DNA from: an uncultured Cellvibrionales bacterium
GTDB taxonomy: Bacteria > Pseudomonadota > Gammaproteobacteria > Pseudomonadales > Dasaniaceae
Length of the DNA: 59,301 bases
NCBI GenBank assembly: GCA_913019905.1
Contig: CAJVZD010000026.1
Location: forward strand, 1 to 59,301
Direction of reading: 5' to 3'
A model generated the notes under the pieces. It made no database searches and was not told the origin of the DNA. It saw only the letters and a program-made list of their open reading frames with translations. The translations under genes were made by a program, and so were the position numbers. The first letter of the stretch is position 1, and each line of letters opens with the position of its first letter. This document shows positions 18,854 through 27,720 of the stretch, piece by piece.

Positions 18854-21049
18854 TTAGTCCGGACTGCTGCCCAGTGAACCATAAGTACGCGGAGCGTTAG
18901 TCACTAGATTGTTGTCCTTACGACGCCAGCGGAAAAACTTTGCAACATATTGCAGCAGTTGTTCAGGTTTGCGCGCATTTTTCCATTGTCCAGCGACGGC
19001 TTTGTTCATTTCGCTGAGCGTGGGGTAAATGTGAATAGTCCCGAGGATTTTGTTAAGGCCGATATTGTGTTTCATCGCCATGACGTATTCGGCAATGAGA
19101 TCACCGGCCTGTTCACCGACGATGGTAACGCCGAGAATTTTGTCGCGGCCGGGAACCGTTAATACTTTAATGAAACCGTGGCCTTCTTCGTCTGCAATGG
19201 CGCGGTCCAGTTCGGCAATATCATACTGTGTCACGTCAACGGCAATACCTTGTTCCTTCGCTTCCTGTTCATTAATACCAACGCGCGCGACTTCGGGCTC
19301 AGTGAAGGTAGCCCAGGGAATAACTGAGTAGTCGACCTTAAATTTCTTAAATGAGCCGAACAAGGCATTGACCGCAGCATACCAGGCTTGATGCGAGGAG
19401 GTATGGGTGAATTGGTACGGCCCGACAACATCCCCGACCGCATAAATATTGGGATATTTGGTTTGCAGATATTCATTCACTTCAATGGTGCCGCTCTTGG
19501 TATTTTCAATGCCCAGGGACTCCAATCCAAAGCCACGGGTGTTGGCGGCGCGGCCTACGGCGACCAGGATTTGGTCGAAAGCAATGGTGACCTGCTGGCC
19601 ATTGTTATCGCAGATCAGTTGTTGTTCGCCATCTTGATGAATAAATTCGAGTGCTCGGTGATTGACGAGTACCGAGATCCCTTCCGCTTCAAAGCGCGAC
19701 TGAACCGACTGTGAAACATCTTCATCTTCTTTAATCATCAGTCGTGGCAACATTTCAACCTGCGTGACGTGACTGCCGAGGCGAGCGAAACTCTGGCTCA
19801 GTTCGCAGCCTATGGGACCGCCACCCAATACGATTAAGCGTTTCGGTTGTTCCTGTAACTGCCAAACATTATCGGAGGTCAGATAATCGATGTTTTCGAT
19901 GCCCTTTATCGGCGGAACAAACGGCCTGGCGCCGGTGGCTACAACGATGTTGCGAGTGGTGATGGTTTGTCCGTTCACCTCTACCGTATAAGGTGAAGTG
20001 ATTTTAGCTTCCCCCTGAACCACATTCACACCCAGCTCACTATACCGCTCTATTGAATCATGGGGCTCAATGGTTTTGATGACTCGTTGAACTCGCGCCA
20101 TCACGTCGGAAAATTTCAGGTCGACCGTGGCGCTGCGAAACCCCAGAGCTTGAGAACGGTTAGCGTCGGCCATAAATTTTGCCGAGCGAATGAGTGCTTT
20201 GGAGGGTACGCATCCCGTATTGAGACAATCTCCGCCCATCTGGTGTCTTTCTATCAACGTGACCTTGGCTTTCACGACGGCAGCGATGTACGCCGTAACC
20301 AGGCCGCCAGACCCTGCGCCGATAACGACAATATCTTCATCAAATTGGTTTGGCTTTGGGTAGTTCCGATATACTTTCCGGCTGTTTAAGAAAGCTAACA
20401 AACGTTTGGTAAGTAGCGGGAATATTCCCAGCAGTACAAAGGAGGCGATAATGCCCGGCGATAAAATACCACTGAGAGATTCAATGTTGGCGATCTGGGT
20501 GCCTGCGTTGACGAACACAATAGTACCGGCAAACATGCCAACCTGGCTGACCCAAAAAAACGTACGCGCGGGCATTTTGGTTACGCCCATCACCAAATTA
20601 ATGACAAAGAACGGCACGATCGGGACCAGCCGTAAAGTAAACAAGTAAAACGAACCCTCTTTTTCTATACCTTGGTTAATCGTTTTTAGCTGGTCTGCGA
20701 AGCGGTTTTGAATAGAATCCCGGAGCAGAAAGCGTGCGACTAACATCGCCGCTGTTGCGCCCAGTGTGGAGGCGAAAGAAACGATCAACAGACCTTCAAA
20801 CAAGCCAAAAATAGCGCCGGCGATTAAGGTCATGAGGGCAGCACCGGGAATCGACAAGGCGGTGACAAAGACATAGACGCTAAAGAACACCAATACACTG
20901 GCTAAATGCTGGGTGGCCACGTAGTCATTGACAGCGTTCTGCTGCGTTTTGAAGTATTCCAAATTGAGGTATTGGCCAATGTCAAAATAGCTGACAATTG
21001 CCACAAGGCAGACCAGTACCGCGATGAGAATAAGTTTACTTTTGTTCAT
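18854..21049 (-). CDS. TVP38/TMEM64 (VTT) membrane domain fused to FAD-dependent disulfide oxidoreductase
   Basis: The 731-residue protein combines two parts. Residues 1-215 form a membrane domain with several helices and VTT/DedA-type features (LSIPGAALMTLIAGAIFG, LRLVPIVPFFVINLVMG). Residues 238-720 form a complete class I pyridine nucleotide-disulfide oxidoreductase resembling mercuric reductase: FAD fingerprint VIGAGSGG, redox pair Cys275-Cys280 in GGDCLNTGCVPSK, NAD(P) fingerprint LGGGPIGCE, YAVGDV, and a dimer domain ending HIYPTLSEM. It lacks the MerA heavy-metal-binding N-terminus and C-terminal Cys pair. The fusion places a disulfide or quinone reductase at the inner face of the cytoplasmic membrane. 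Substrate unknown; a single-gene unit. Confidence 0.88.
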   Translation of the reverse strand: MNKSKLILIAVLVCLVAIVSYFDIGQYLNLEYFKTQQNAVNDYVATQHLASVLVFFSVYVFVTALSIPGAALMTLIAGAIFGLFEGLLIVSFASTLGATAAMLVARFLLRDSIQNRFADQLKTINQGIEKEGSFYLFTLRLVPIVPFFVINLVMGVTKMPARTFFWVSQVGMFAGTIVFVNAGTQIANIESLSGILSPGIIASFVLLGIFPLLTKRLLAFLNSRKVYRNYPKPNQFDEDIVVIGAGSGGLVTAYIAAVVKAKVTLIERHQMGGDCLNTGCVPSKALIRSAKFMADANRSQALGFRSATVDLKFSDVMARVQRVIKTIEPHDSIERYSELGVNVVQGEAKITSPYTVEVNGQTITTRNIVVATGARPFVPPIKGIENIDYLTSDNVWQLQEQPKRLIVLGGGPIGCELSQSFARLGSHVTQVEMLPRLMIKEDEDVSQSVQSRFEAEGISVLVNHRALEFIHQDGEQQLICDNNGQQVTIAFDQILVAVGRAANTRGFGLESLGIENTKSGTIEVNEYLQTKYPNIYAVGDVVGPYQFTHTSSHQAWYAAVNALFGSFKKFKVDYSVIPWATFTEPEVARVGINEQEAKEQGIAVDVTQYDIAELDRAIADEEGHGFIKVLTVPGRDKILGVTIVGEQAGDLIAEYVMAMKHNIGLNKILGTIHIYPTLSEMNKAVAGQWKNARKPEQLLQYVAKFFRWRRKDNNLVTNAPRTYGSLGSSPD

Positions 21050-21133
21050 TTTATTAGGCCTTCTGAAGTCGGATCACTGGAGTCGCATCAGCAAAGTAAA
21101 CGGCTGATGTGCGCGCTGTCAATACCAAGCAAC

Positions 21134-21583
21134 TTATTTGCTATAAAGGGCTTTGAATTGTTCATACCGCTTGCGGTTAACGCCCATGTCGGACCGACCG
21201 GCGCGAGACTGAGAGCGAAAATGAACGAGTTGTGTTTGGTCGTCGAGCAGCACTTCAACATCGTCGTGGAAGTGCAAAGTGGCGGTGGTGAAAACCGTAT
21301 AGAGATAATGGCTCTCCTGAGCTTGAAACTCATTGCTGCCCATTGTGTTCAAGGTAGCTATTACAGCGCTAATCGTTTCGCCAGCGCTGTCCTTGTACGG
21401 TAGTGGCTCGACTCGTTTCTCGACAATGTCGGTTTGGCTCGATACGGCGTTGGGTTTATCCGGCATAGGCGCTAACTTGCCTTCTTTATGACCCAGATGG
21501 GTCGGCGTGCTGACGTTTTGAAAAATCAGCAGGGCGATGAATAGAACGACAATAATAAGAGCGGACAAACCAAGAATTTTCAT
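21134..21583 (-). CDS. Membrane-anchored protein of unknown function
   Basis: With the ATG at 21583 the product has about 149 residues. It starts with one strong membrane segment (LGLSALIIVVLFIALLIF, about 4-21) and continues as a soluble domain that probably faces the periplasm. An AGG lies 8 bases before this ATG; an in-frame ATG at 21613 would add ten residues before the membrane segment and looks less likely. The tail (HFHDDVEVLLDDQTQLVHFRSQSRAGRSDMGVNRKRYEQF) resembles DUF1499-like proteins, whose SRxGxxDxGxNRxR stretch is characteristic, so DUF1499 membership is likely. Function of that family is unknown. Confidence 0.65.
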   Translation of the reverse strand: MKILGLSALIIVVLFIALLIFQNVSTPTHLGHKEGKLAPMPDKPNAVSSQTDIVEKRVEPLPYKDSAGETISAVIATLNTMGSNEFQAQESHYLYTVFTTATLHFHDDVEVLLDDQTQLVHFRSQSRAGRSDMGVNRKRYEQFKALYSK

Positions 21584-21855
21584 AATATAACCTGACTGTT
21601 GGGTGGTGTGCATAAGGGCTAATAATTGCGCACAATTTAATTGCGTGCAATATATAGATTTTTAAGATTCAAGTCAACCCGGATTCAAATCAGCTCAAAT
21701 CAAATGCGCGTAAACAAAGGCAGAGTTAGCCAGTGTGTGCAATGGTTTTCCACAGAGAAGTTGCCAGCAAGCAGTTAACAAGTGGTCACCTCATCGGGAC
21801 TGGGATGGCGCGGATACGGGATCATCAAAGCGGATCTATCGAAAAATAAGATCCC

Positions 21856-21864
21856 TGATATAAT
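21856..21864 (+). promoter_or_regulatory. Extended -10 promoter candidate for the nitronate-monooxygenase-like gene
   Basis: TGATATAAT reads as an extended -10 (TGn followed by a perfect TATAAT), 37 bases before the ATG at 21901. No strong -35 is seen, which is usual for extended -10 promoters. Prediction only. Confidence 0.5.
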
Positions 21865-21900
21865 GTCGGCCACATTAGCGAAGAGAAAAGAGCAACCATA

Positions 21901-22836
21901 ATGAAGATAGACAATAGAGTTACCCGCCTGACCAATACCGACTACCCCATTATACAGGCGCCGATGGGATGGATTGCCCGTGCCCAATTAGCTTCTGCCG
22001 TCAGTAATGCGGGCGGTTTAGGTGTTATCGAGACCTCTTCAGGTGAACTCGACAATATTAAAATTGAAGTAGAAAAAATGCGAGAGCTGACCGATAAACC
22101 CTTTGGAATGAATGTGGCACTATCGTATGTTCGGGGTACGAACATCATCGATTTTGTTATCGAGCAGGGCATAAAATTTGTGACTACTTCGTCCGGTAGC
22201 CCAGCAGTATGCACGAAAGAATTTCAGGACGCGGGTATTACTGTTTTTCACGTTGTTCCGACCCTGGAAATGGCCATGAAAGCTATGGATGCAGGGGTTG
22301 ATGGCTTAATTGTTGAGGGCGCAGAAGGGGGCGGCTTTAAAAACCCCAGGCCAGTGACCAGTATGATTTTATTGCCGCTGATTCGCTCTCGGGTCGATGT
22401 ACCGATTATAGCCGCTGGCGGTATCAGTGATGGTTTGTCGATGGCGGGTGTTTTTGCAATGGGTGCCGAGGGTGTTCAAATGGGTACTCGTATGTTGACC
22501 TGTGTCGAGTCGCCGGTCCATGAAAACTGGAAAAACGCCATTGTCGGTTCTAAAGAAACGGATACCGTGTTTCTCAACCAGCAGGGGCGGCCTGCGTTAC
22601 GCGCTTTGAGAACCGAGAGAACCGGTGAGTTGGAATTAATGGGTCAGTTTAATATGAAAGATCATATGGCTAACTTGAAGGATCTCTATTTTGGCGGCGA
22701 CCTTGAGGCTGCAATACCTCTGACCGGTCAGGTGTGCGGCCGGATCGATGCAATTAAGACTGTTAAGGAAGTTATCGATGAAACGGTTGCCGAGTTTGAA
22801 CAGGTAATGGGCAATTTGGCTCGACAATACGCCTAG
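21901..22836 (+). CDS. Nitronate monooxygenase / 2-nitropropane dioxygenase family flavoprotein
   Basis: The 311-residue protein is an FMN-dependent TIM-barrel enzyme of the NPD/FabK family: IIQAPMGWIARAQLASAVSNAGGLGVI at the N-terminus, PFGMNV, VPIIAAGGISDG and GAEGVQMGTRML for phosphate and FMN binding. In nitronate monooxygenases and FabK the active-site motif reads EAGGH or ESGGH. Here it is GAEGGGFKN, with Phe146 where the His is expected. The enzyme may therefore act on something other than alkyl nitronates. It is a single-gene unit with an extended -10 promoter candidate. Confidence 0.85.
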   Translation: MKIDNRVTRLTNTDYPIIQAPMGWIARAQLASAVSNAGGLGVIETSSGELDNIKIEVEKMRELTDKPFGMNVALSYVRGTNIIDFVIEQGIKFVTTSSGSPAVCTKEFQDAGITVFHVVPTLEMAMKAMDAGVDGLIVEGAEGGGFKNPRPVTSMILLPLIRSRVDVPIIAAGGISDGLSMAGVFAMGAEGVQMGTRMLTCVESPVHENWKNAIVGSKETDTVFLNQQGRPALRALRTERTGELELMGQFNMKDHMANLKDLYFGGDLEAAIPLTGQVCGRIDAIKTVKEVIDETVAEFEQVMGNLARQYA

Positions 22837-22977
22837 ACGCTCCGTTATTGCTGGTTTCGTGTCAGTGCGGGAGAAATGTAGTGACGCATTTCCCCCCGCT
22901 TACCGACCCTAAGGTAGATCTCTTGTTTAGCACGGGTACTTTTAGCAAACCCACTTGTATTAATTTCACTGTTATCT

Positions 22978-23045
22978 ATCTTTAGGTTCTTTGTCTCAAG
23001 GCTGTTTAGCTCAGGGCTATTTATCTCAAGACTATTTATCTAAAG
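22978..23045. repeat. Degenerate 15-bp tandem repeat across the 3' end of the AraC gene
   Basis: Units start at 22979, 22994, 23009, 23024 and 23039, with the core (T/G)CTCA(A/G)G(G/A)CT(G/A)TTTA. Three central units are close to each other; the outer ones have diverged. The stop codon of the AraC gene (23032-23034) lies inside the fourth unit, so the array extends into the last codons. Confidence 0.7.
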
Positions 23046-24105
23046 TTACGTCCCCCTTAGTGACTGCTTTTTTGAGGTTGCTCTCTTGTCGGAACGCTAA
23101 CGGTGATAATCCATACCAGCGTTTAAACGCTCGTGTAAAATTGCTCGGGTCTTGAAAGCCCAGTTGATAGGCAATTTCAATCATGGATAGTTGAGATCGG
23201 TTCAAATAGTTCTGAGCGAGGCCTTTTTTCACATTTTCCAATAATTGTCGAAAAGAGGTGTTTTCATCTTTCAGTCTGCGCTGCAGTTGGCGGCTGCTCA
23301 TATGTAGTTCGCTAGCGATAATGTCCTGATTCGGGTCGCCCATGGCCAGCGAGGCAATCATTTTTTCCGTTACCTGTTTGGCGAGAGATTGCTTCAGTAG
23401 TCGAGACAAATAATCTTGTACGACCTCATCATTTTTTAGAGCGATTTCACGATTTGCCGAGGGTAGGGGGGTATTCAGATCGCTATTGCGATAGTAAATT
23501 TTATTGTGTCCACAGCCGAATGTGATTCGACAGGGAAAGCTCGCCACGAATGGGCTTAAGTCTCTGGGCTGCGCCCGTTCAAACTCAATTTTGGTCGGTT
23601 GAATATTGTCATTAAGAATGGCGGTAGACAGTTTGAGTAGCGTGCTAATGAAGGCGTCGATGGCTTCTTCTGCATAGTCCTGCCCTGGAATTCTGATATA
23701 ACACAGTGCCGACTCGTCCGCGTATTCCTCTATTTCCACCTCTAACACATCGCTGACGACTTTGTAGTAGCGCTGCATTCGTACCCATGCTTCCTTTAGC
23801 GAAGCGCTAACCATGAGTGAGAATCCCAGTGCGTGAAAGGTAGTGGGTTGTAAGAAAGAGGGAACGCTCAAGCCAAACGCTTCATCCTGGGTAGCCTCTG
23901 TGGCTAGTTTCCAAAGCTGGGTTAACTTTGAAACCCGAATTCGTCCCTCCGGATCACTGAAAACCTCGGGGTCAATGTCCGCCTGCGCTAACAGCTTGCC
24001 GCTATCAACTCCCTTGGCTTCGATCGCATTGCACACCACACGTGCCCATGACGCGAGCGTTGTGGATGTATCTTGATCGATTGCATTAGATCCTTTTTCG
24101 AGCAT
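23032..24105 (-). CDS. AraC family transcriptional regulator with N-terminal Arabinose_bd-type domain
   Basis: The 357-residue regulator has an N-terminal ligand-binding domain of the type found in OruR-like AraC proteins (FGLSVPSFLQPTTFHALGFSLMVSASLKEAWVRMQRYYKVVSD, about 80-130). A C-terminal pair of helix-turn-helix motifs follows: IIASELHMSSRQLQRRLKDENTSF near 262 and MIEIAYQLGFQDPSNFTRAFKRWYG near 310. It is divergently transcribed from the alkylsulfatase gene, with a 169-bp shared region, and is the obvious candidate to control it. Its ligand is unknown. Confidence 0.88.
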   Translation of the reverse strand: MLEKGSNAIDQDTSTTLASWARVVCNAIEAKGVDSGKLLAQADIDPEVFSDPEGRIRVSKLTQLWKLATEATQDEAFGLSVPSFLQPTTFHALGFSLMVSASLKEAWVRMQRYYKVVSDVLEVEIEEYADESALCYIRIPGQDYAEEAIDAFISTLLKLSTAILNDNIQPTKIEFERAQPRDLSPFVASFPCRITFGCGHNKIYYRNSDLNTPLPSANREIALKNDEVVQDYLSRLLKQSLAKQVTEKMIASLAMGDPNQDIIASELHMSSRQLQRRLKDENTSFRQLLENVKKGLAQNYLNRSQLSMIEIAYQLGFQDPSNFTRAFKRWYGLSPLAFRQESNLKKAVTKGDVTLDK

Positions 24106-24274
24106 ACAAGATTCGCAACTAATGACTTGTCACTAACAGACAGTCGATTGTCGTTTTATGACCAGAAGGCATTTAAAGGGTATGGCAATCTTACCTATGT
24201 TACAGGCAGACAACTAGCGAAACTGCCAACGCTTTAAGGTAAATGCTCAATCCATTAAGACGTCGAGACAAATT

Positions 24275-26317
24275 ATGCGCCCTGTTACTTTAACTGTTCA
24301 ATCCTTAGTCGCTCTGGTCTTGCTAGCAAGTCTGAGTGCCTGTGATCGTCCTATTCCGAATGAAGTGGGGAGCGATGCTCAAGGCCATACAGCGCCTACC
24401 GCGGTGACGATTAAAGCTAATAAGGCCGTGTTAAAAAAACGGCCCTTTGGCAATACCTCCGACTTTGCCGATGCAAAGAAAGGTTTGATTGCGCAGGATA
24501 ATAGTCTAATTGTGAATAACGACAATGGTGGAGCCGTTTGGGATATGACGGCCTACGACTTCATCGTAAACACAGGGCAGGATGGCGCTTCCCCTAACAG
24601 TGTGAACCCGAGCCTATGGCGCCAGGAGGCACTCAATAATATTCACGGTTTGTTTAAGGTAAGTGAAGGTATTTATCAGCTGCGAGGCTATGACCTGGCA
24701 AATATGAGTATTATCGAAGGGGATAGCGGATGGATTATTGTCGACCCTTTGACGGCCAAAGAAACGTCTGCAAAAGCCCTGGAATTTGCGCGCCAACATT
24801 TGGGTACTAAAACGATCAAGGCTGTCATTTTCACCCATAGTCACGTCGACCATTTTGGTGGAATTGACGGTATTCTGGAGAATATTAGTGCGACTGAGCG
24901 CGAACAATTACGGGTGATTGCGCCGCTAGGTTTTATGGAAGAAGCCACCAGTGAAAACATTATTGCCGGCGGTGCTATGAGCCGTCGAGCCTCTTACATG
25001 TATGGTCAATCTCTAGCTCGTAGTGAACGGGGCCATGTGGGCACCGGCTTAGGTAAAGGCCCTGCATTTGGTCAGTTGTCGCTTCTTACACCGACTGAAT
25101 TAGTGGGCAAAACCGGAGAGGTACTGACGATTGATGGCGTGCCATTTGAGTTTCAATATGCACCGGGCTCCGAAGCGCCCGCTGAATTCACTTTTTACCT
25201 ACCCACCTTCAAAGCGTTTTGTGGCGCAGAACTTCTTTCCCGCAATATGCATAATCTTTATACCTTAAGAGGTGCTAAGGTGCGCGATGCCAATCGTTGG
25301 AGCGACTACATTTTGCAGGCCCGTGACATGTTTGCCGATAGTGAAGTGTATTTTGCCAGTCATCACTGGCCGATGTGGGGACAGGCGAACATCCAAGAGT
25401 TTTTACAACAGCAAAGTGATACCTACAAATATATGCACGATCAAAGTGTTCGTTTATTTAATCAGGGTTATACCCCGAATGAAGTGGCCGAGGAAATCAC
25501 CCTGCCTGAAAGTCTTAACACGGCTTTCCATAATCAGGGTTATTACGGCACGGTAAAACACAATGCGAAAGCGGTTTATCAGGCCTATTTGGGCTGGTAC
25601 ACAGCAAACCCGGCACAGTTAGACCCCTTACCCGAAGTGCAAGCTGCCGTTTTATATCTGGATATGATGGGTGGTATCGATACGGTGTTGACCAAAGCGC
25701 AAAACGCTTTTGACCAAGCCGCCGATGCCTCCGTCGTAGAGGGTACTCAAACCTATCGCTGGGTTGCAGAGCTACTTAATCATGCCGTCTTTGCCGAGCC
25801 TGACAATGCTCAAGCCAAGAGTTTGCTAGCAAAGGTTTACGACCAGTTAGCCTATCAAGCTGAATCTGCGCCCTGGCGAGACGTCTACCTTTCGGGTGCC
25901 TATGAATTACGGCACGGTACTCCCGATAGTGGTGTTGATATTTCCATCATGAAAAACGTGTTACTAAAAACGCCGGTGCACAACTTTTTCGACTCCATGG
26001 CGGTGCGTTTGAATGGCTTAAAAGCCGCCGACAAAAAAATGGCTATTAGAATCACCTTTACCGACTTAAATGAAAGTTATCTACTCAGTGTTCATAACTC
26101 GGTGATGCGTCATAAAAGAGTCTCTGCTGATACGGCGGCAGACGCGGCACTCATCTTAACTAAGCCACTGTTAGTGGACATTATTACGGGTAAAGCGGGT
26201 TTGAAAGAAACGGTCTTTGGTGATGATCTTTCAGTAGAAGGTAGTAAGCTGGACTTAATCGCCTTTTTCCGTCTGCTCGATAGCCCGTCGGGAGTATTTA
26301 ATATCGTGACTCCTTAA
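24275..26317 (+). CDS. Alkylsulfatase, SdsA1/BDS1-type metallo-beta-lactamase fold lipoprotein
   Basis: The 680-residue protein starts with a lipoprotein signal (lipobox LSAC). The MBL domain has FTHSHVDHFGG (His188, His190, Asp192, His193), the later GAELLSRN and SHHWPMWG, and the family's TLRGAKVRDANRWSDYI segment. A middle helical dimerisation domain (about 430-540) and a C-terminal SCP2-like domain (SIMKNVLLKTPVHNFFDSMAVRLNGLKAA onward) complete the SdsA1 architecture, and the length fits. The enzyme cleaves primary alkyl sulfates such as SDS to alcohol and sulfate. It should act outside the inner membrane. The AraC gene upstream is the likely regulator. Confidence 0.9.
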   Translation: MRPVTLTVQSLVALVLLASLSACDRPIPNEVGSDAQGHTAPTAVTIKANKAVLKKRPFGNTSDFADAKKGLIAQDNSLIVNNDNGGAVWDMTAYDFIVNTGQDGASPNSVNPSLWRQEALNNIHGLFKVSEGIYQLRGYDLANMSIIEGDSGWIIVDPLTAKETSAKALEFARQHLGTKTIKAVIFTHSHVDHFGGIDGILENISATEREQLRVIAPLGFMEEATSENIIAGGAMSRRASYMYGQSLARSERGHVGTGLGKGPAFGQLSLLTPTELVGKTGEVLTIDGVPFEFQYAPGSEAPAEFTFYLPTFKAFCGAELLSRNMHNLYTLRGAKVRDANRWSDYILQARDMFADSEVYFASHHWPMWGQANIQEFLQQQSDTYKYMHDQSVRLFNQGYTPNEVAEEITLPESLNTAFHNQGYYGTVKHNAKAVYQAYLGWYTANPAQLDPLPEVQAAVLYLDMMGGIDTVLTKAQNAFDQAADASVVEGTQTYRWVAELLNHAVFAEPDNAQAKSLLAKVYDQLAYQAESAPWRDVYLSGAYELRHGTPDSGVDISIMKNVLLKTPVHNFFDSMAVRLNGLKAADKKMAIRITFTDLNESYLLSVHNSVMRHKRVSADTAADAALILTKPLLVDIITGKAGLKETVFGDDLSVEGSKLDLIAFFRLLDSPSGVFNIVTP

Positions 26318-26350
26318 TACGGTCACGTCTTGAGATAGTCCTTCCCTATT

Positions 26351-26409
26351 ATAGTCACTGCGTGATAGACACTGAATAAATAGACACTGACTAAATAGAC
26401 ACTTGGTGA
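26351..26409. repeat. Degenerate 15-bp tandem repeat downstream of the alkylsulfatase gene
   Basis: Units begin at 26351 (14 bp), 26365, 26380 and 26395, sharing ATAGACACTGA-TAA; an older unit may precede them at 26335. The array starts about 35 bases after the stop codon, between convergent genes. Confidence 0.8.
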
Positions 26410-26449
26410 CGGTCAAACATCCCGACCGTTAACGATCCGGGCCACATGA

Positions 26450-27643
26450 TTAAGCACCTTTTGGATAAAACATCTCCGTCATTTGCTGTGACCAATTGTA
26501 AATATGAGAGCCGGTAATATAGGAACTGTGGATAATTGACTGTGGATCGAGCTCCAGTGTATTCGCTGGAATGCTGGCTAGACTGGCATCGCGACCATAA
26601 CTCACCAGAAAATCCTGCTGCCTATTAATGAGTGCCACGCCGCGAGGATGTGGCAGTTCAATCACTTTTAATAGACTTCGATCCTCAATCGACCAGAAGG
26701 TGACCATTCCCCCATCGGGATGGGTGACAGCGGCTATGCCGTTGCCAGAGTGAACAGCGACGCTGAGCGCTTCGCCGCGCATACGTTCTATAATCGGTGC
26801 CGGGCTGGAAATGGACTGAATCGCTTTTCCCTGCGGCCTGATGCTGACGCCTCCCAAGCCATTTTTGACTGAACCTAAGCGCGGTGCTGAGACCACCACA
26901 AGATCACCTTTTGGGCTGATGGCCAAATGTCCGGTATTCAATTGGCTGTTAGTCAGTTCTACTTTCTCGATGAGTTGTTGAGATTGAACATCGATGTAGG
27001 TCACCGATGGTCGATCACCGCGGCTGTCGCCTCCGCCATTGGTAACTACCAAGGTCTTACCGGCGTCAATCAGTTTGCATTCATGGGGCTCCTTGCCGTA
27101 GCTTGGAAATTCACCGACAGTGCTCAAATCGCCGGCGTTCCTGATGGCGATAACGCCATTGAGGGTGTCCAGCTGTGTTTCCGTTGAAAATAGCCTTTGG
27201 CCGTCGAGAGAATAGGCGCCATGACCATAAAAATACCGGTTGTTTATTCGCGGAATGGAACGCACGACTTGTCGCGTATCCAGATCGAACTCTACTGCGT
27301 TTGGGCCTTTTTTCTCGAAAATAGCCAATCGATTAAGGTTCGTTGGATTGCGGTGAATACCGTGAGCAAGAAAAGTCAGAGGAGATAGGTGGCGAGTTTC
27401 CGTGCTCATATCAACAATAGACAAAACGAAATTTGTCTCAGCAATACCCTCTTTGAGAAATTGCCCCCCGCCCAAAATAATATTAGTTTCATCCGTATTA
27501 TTTTCGGCATGAGCACCTAACGTCAGAGCGGCACCCATGAGAATAAAGCCACGACGATTTACAGAAAATGATGCTGGCACTGAACGGCTACTCTTTTTTG
27601 TGGTTAAAGGGGCTGCGATTAAACGAATGGTGGTTGACGACAA
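26450..27643 (-). CDS. DUF1513 family exported beta-propeller-like protein
   Basis: The 397-residue protein has a probable Tat signal: NRRGFILMGAALTLGAHAE at about residues 28-47, so the mature protein is periplasmic. An N-terminal stretch of about 27 residues precedes the twin arginine, and the true start could be further downstream. The body has repeating beta segments (FLAHGIHRNPTNLNRLAIFEKKGPNAVEFDL, YFYGHGAYSLDGQRLFSTE, GKEPHECKLIDAGKTLVVTNGG, LNTGHLAISPKGDLVVVS) characteristic of DUF1513. Homologs usually sit with imelysin-type iron-uptake genes, but none is seen here. Function unknown. Confidence 0.82.
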   Translation of the reverse strand: MSSTTIRLIAAPLTTKKSSRSVPASFSVNRRGFILMGAALTLGAHAENNTDETNIILGGGQFLKEGIAETNFVLSIVDMSTETRHLSPLTFLAHGIHRNPTNLNRLAIFEKKGPNAVEFDLDTRQVVRSIPRINNRYFYGHGAYSLDGQRLFSTETQLDTLNGVIAIRNAGDLSTVGEFPSYGKEPHECKLIDAGKTLVVTNGGGDSRGDRPSVTYIDVQSQQLIEKVELTNSQLNTGHLAISPKGDLVVVSAPRLGSVKNGLGGVSIRPQGKAIQSISSPAPIIERMRGEALSVAVHSGNGIAAVTHPDGGMVTFWSIEDRSLLKVIELPHPRGVALINRQQDFLVSYGRDASLASIPANTLELDPQSIIHSSYITGSHIYNWSQQMTEMFYPKGA

Positions 27644-27720
27644 TCTTTAGCTGCCGAAAATCTTAGCAAGCTCTTTTAATAATAGCGCAGGAGGGCTGTA
27701 ACCGCATTGTCAGGGCTTGC

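Noticed and set aside
18677..18877. 66-residue plus-strand open frame between convergent hutH and the flavoprotein gene.
   Set aside because: No recognisable sequence, no ribosome-binding site, and it overlaps the 3' end of the real minus-strand gene.
21740..21760. TTTTCCACA, a near match to a DnaA box.
   Set aside because: Single copy with one mismatch and no AT-rich unwinding region or dnaA/dnaN nearby; not an origin.
22869..22897. Imperfect hairpin GAAATG/CATTTC after the nitronate-monooxygenase-like gene.
   Set aside because: Only six clean base pairs, then mismatches, and no T-tract.
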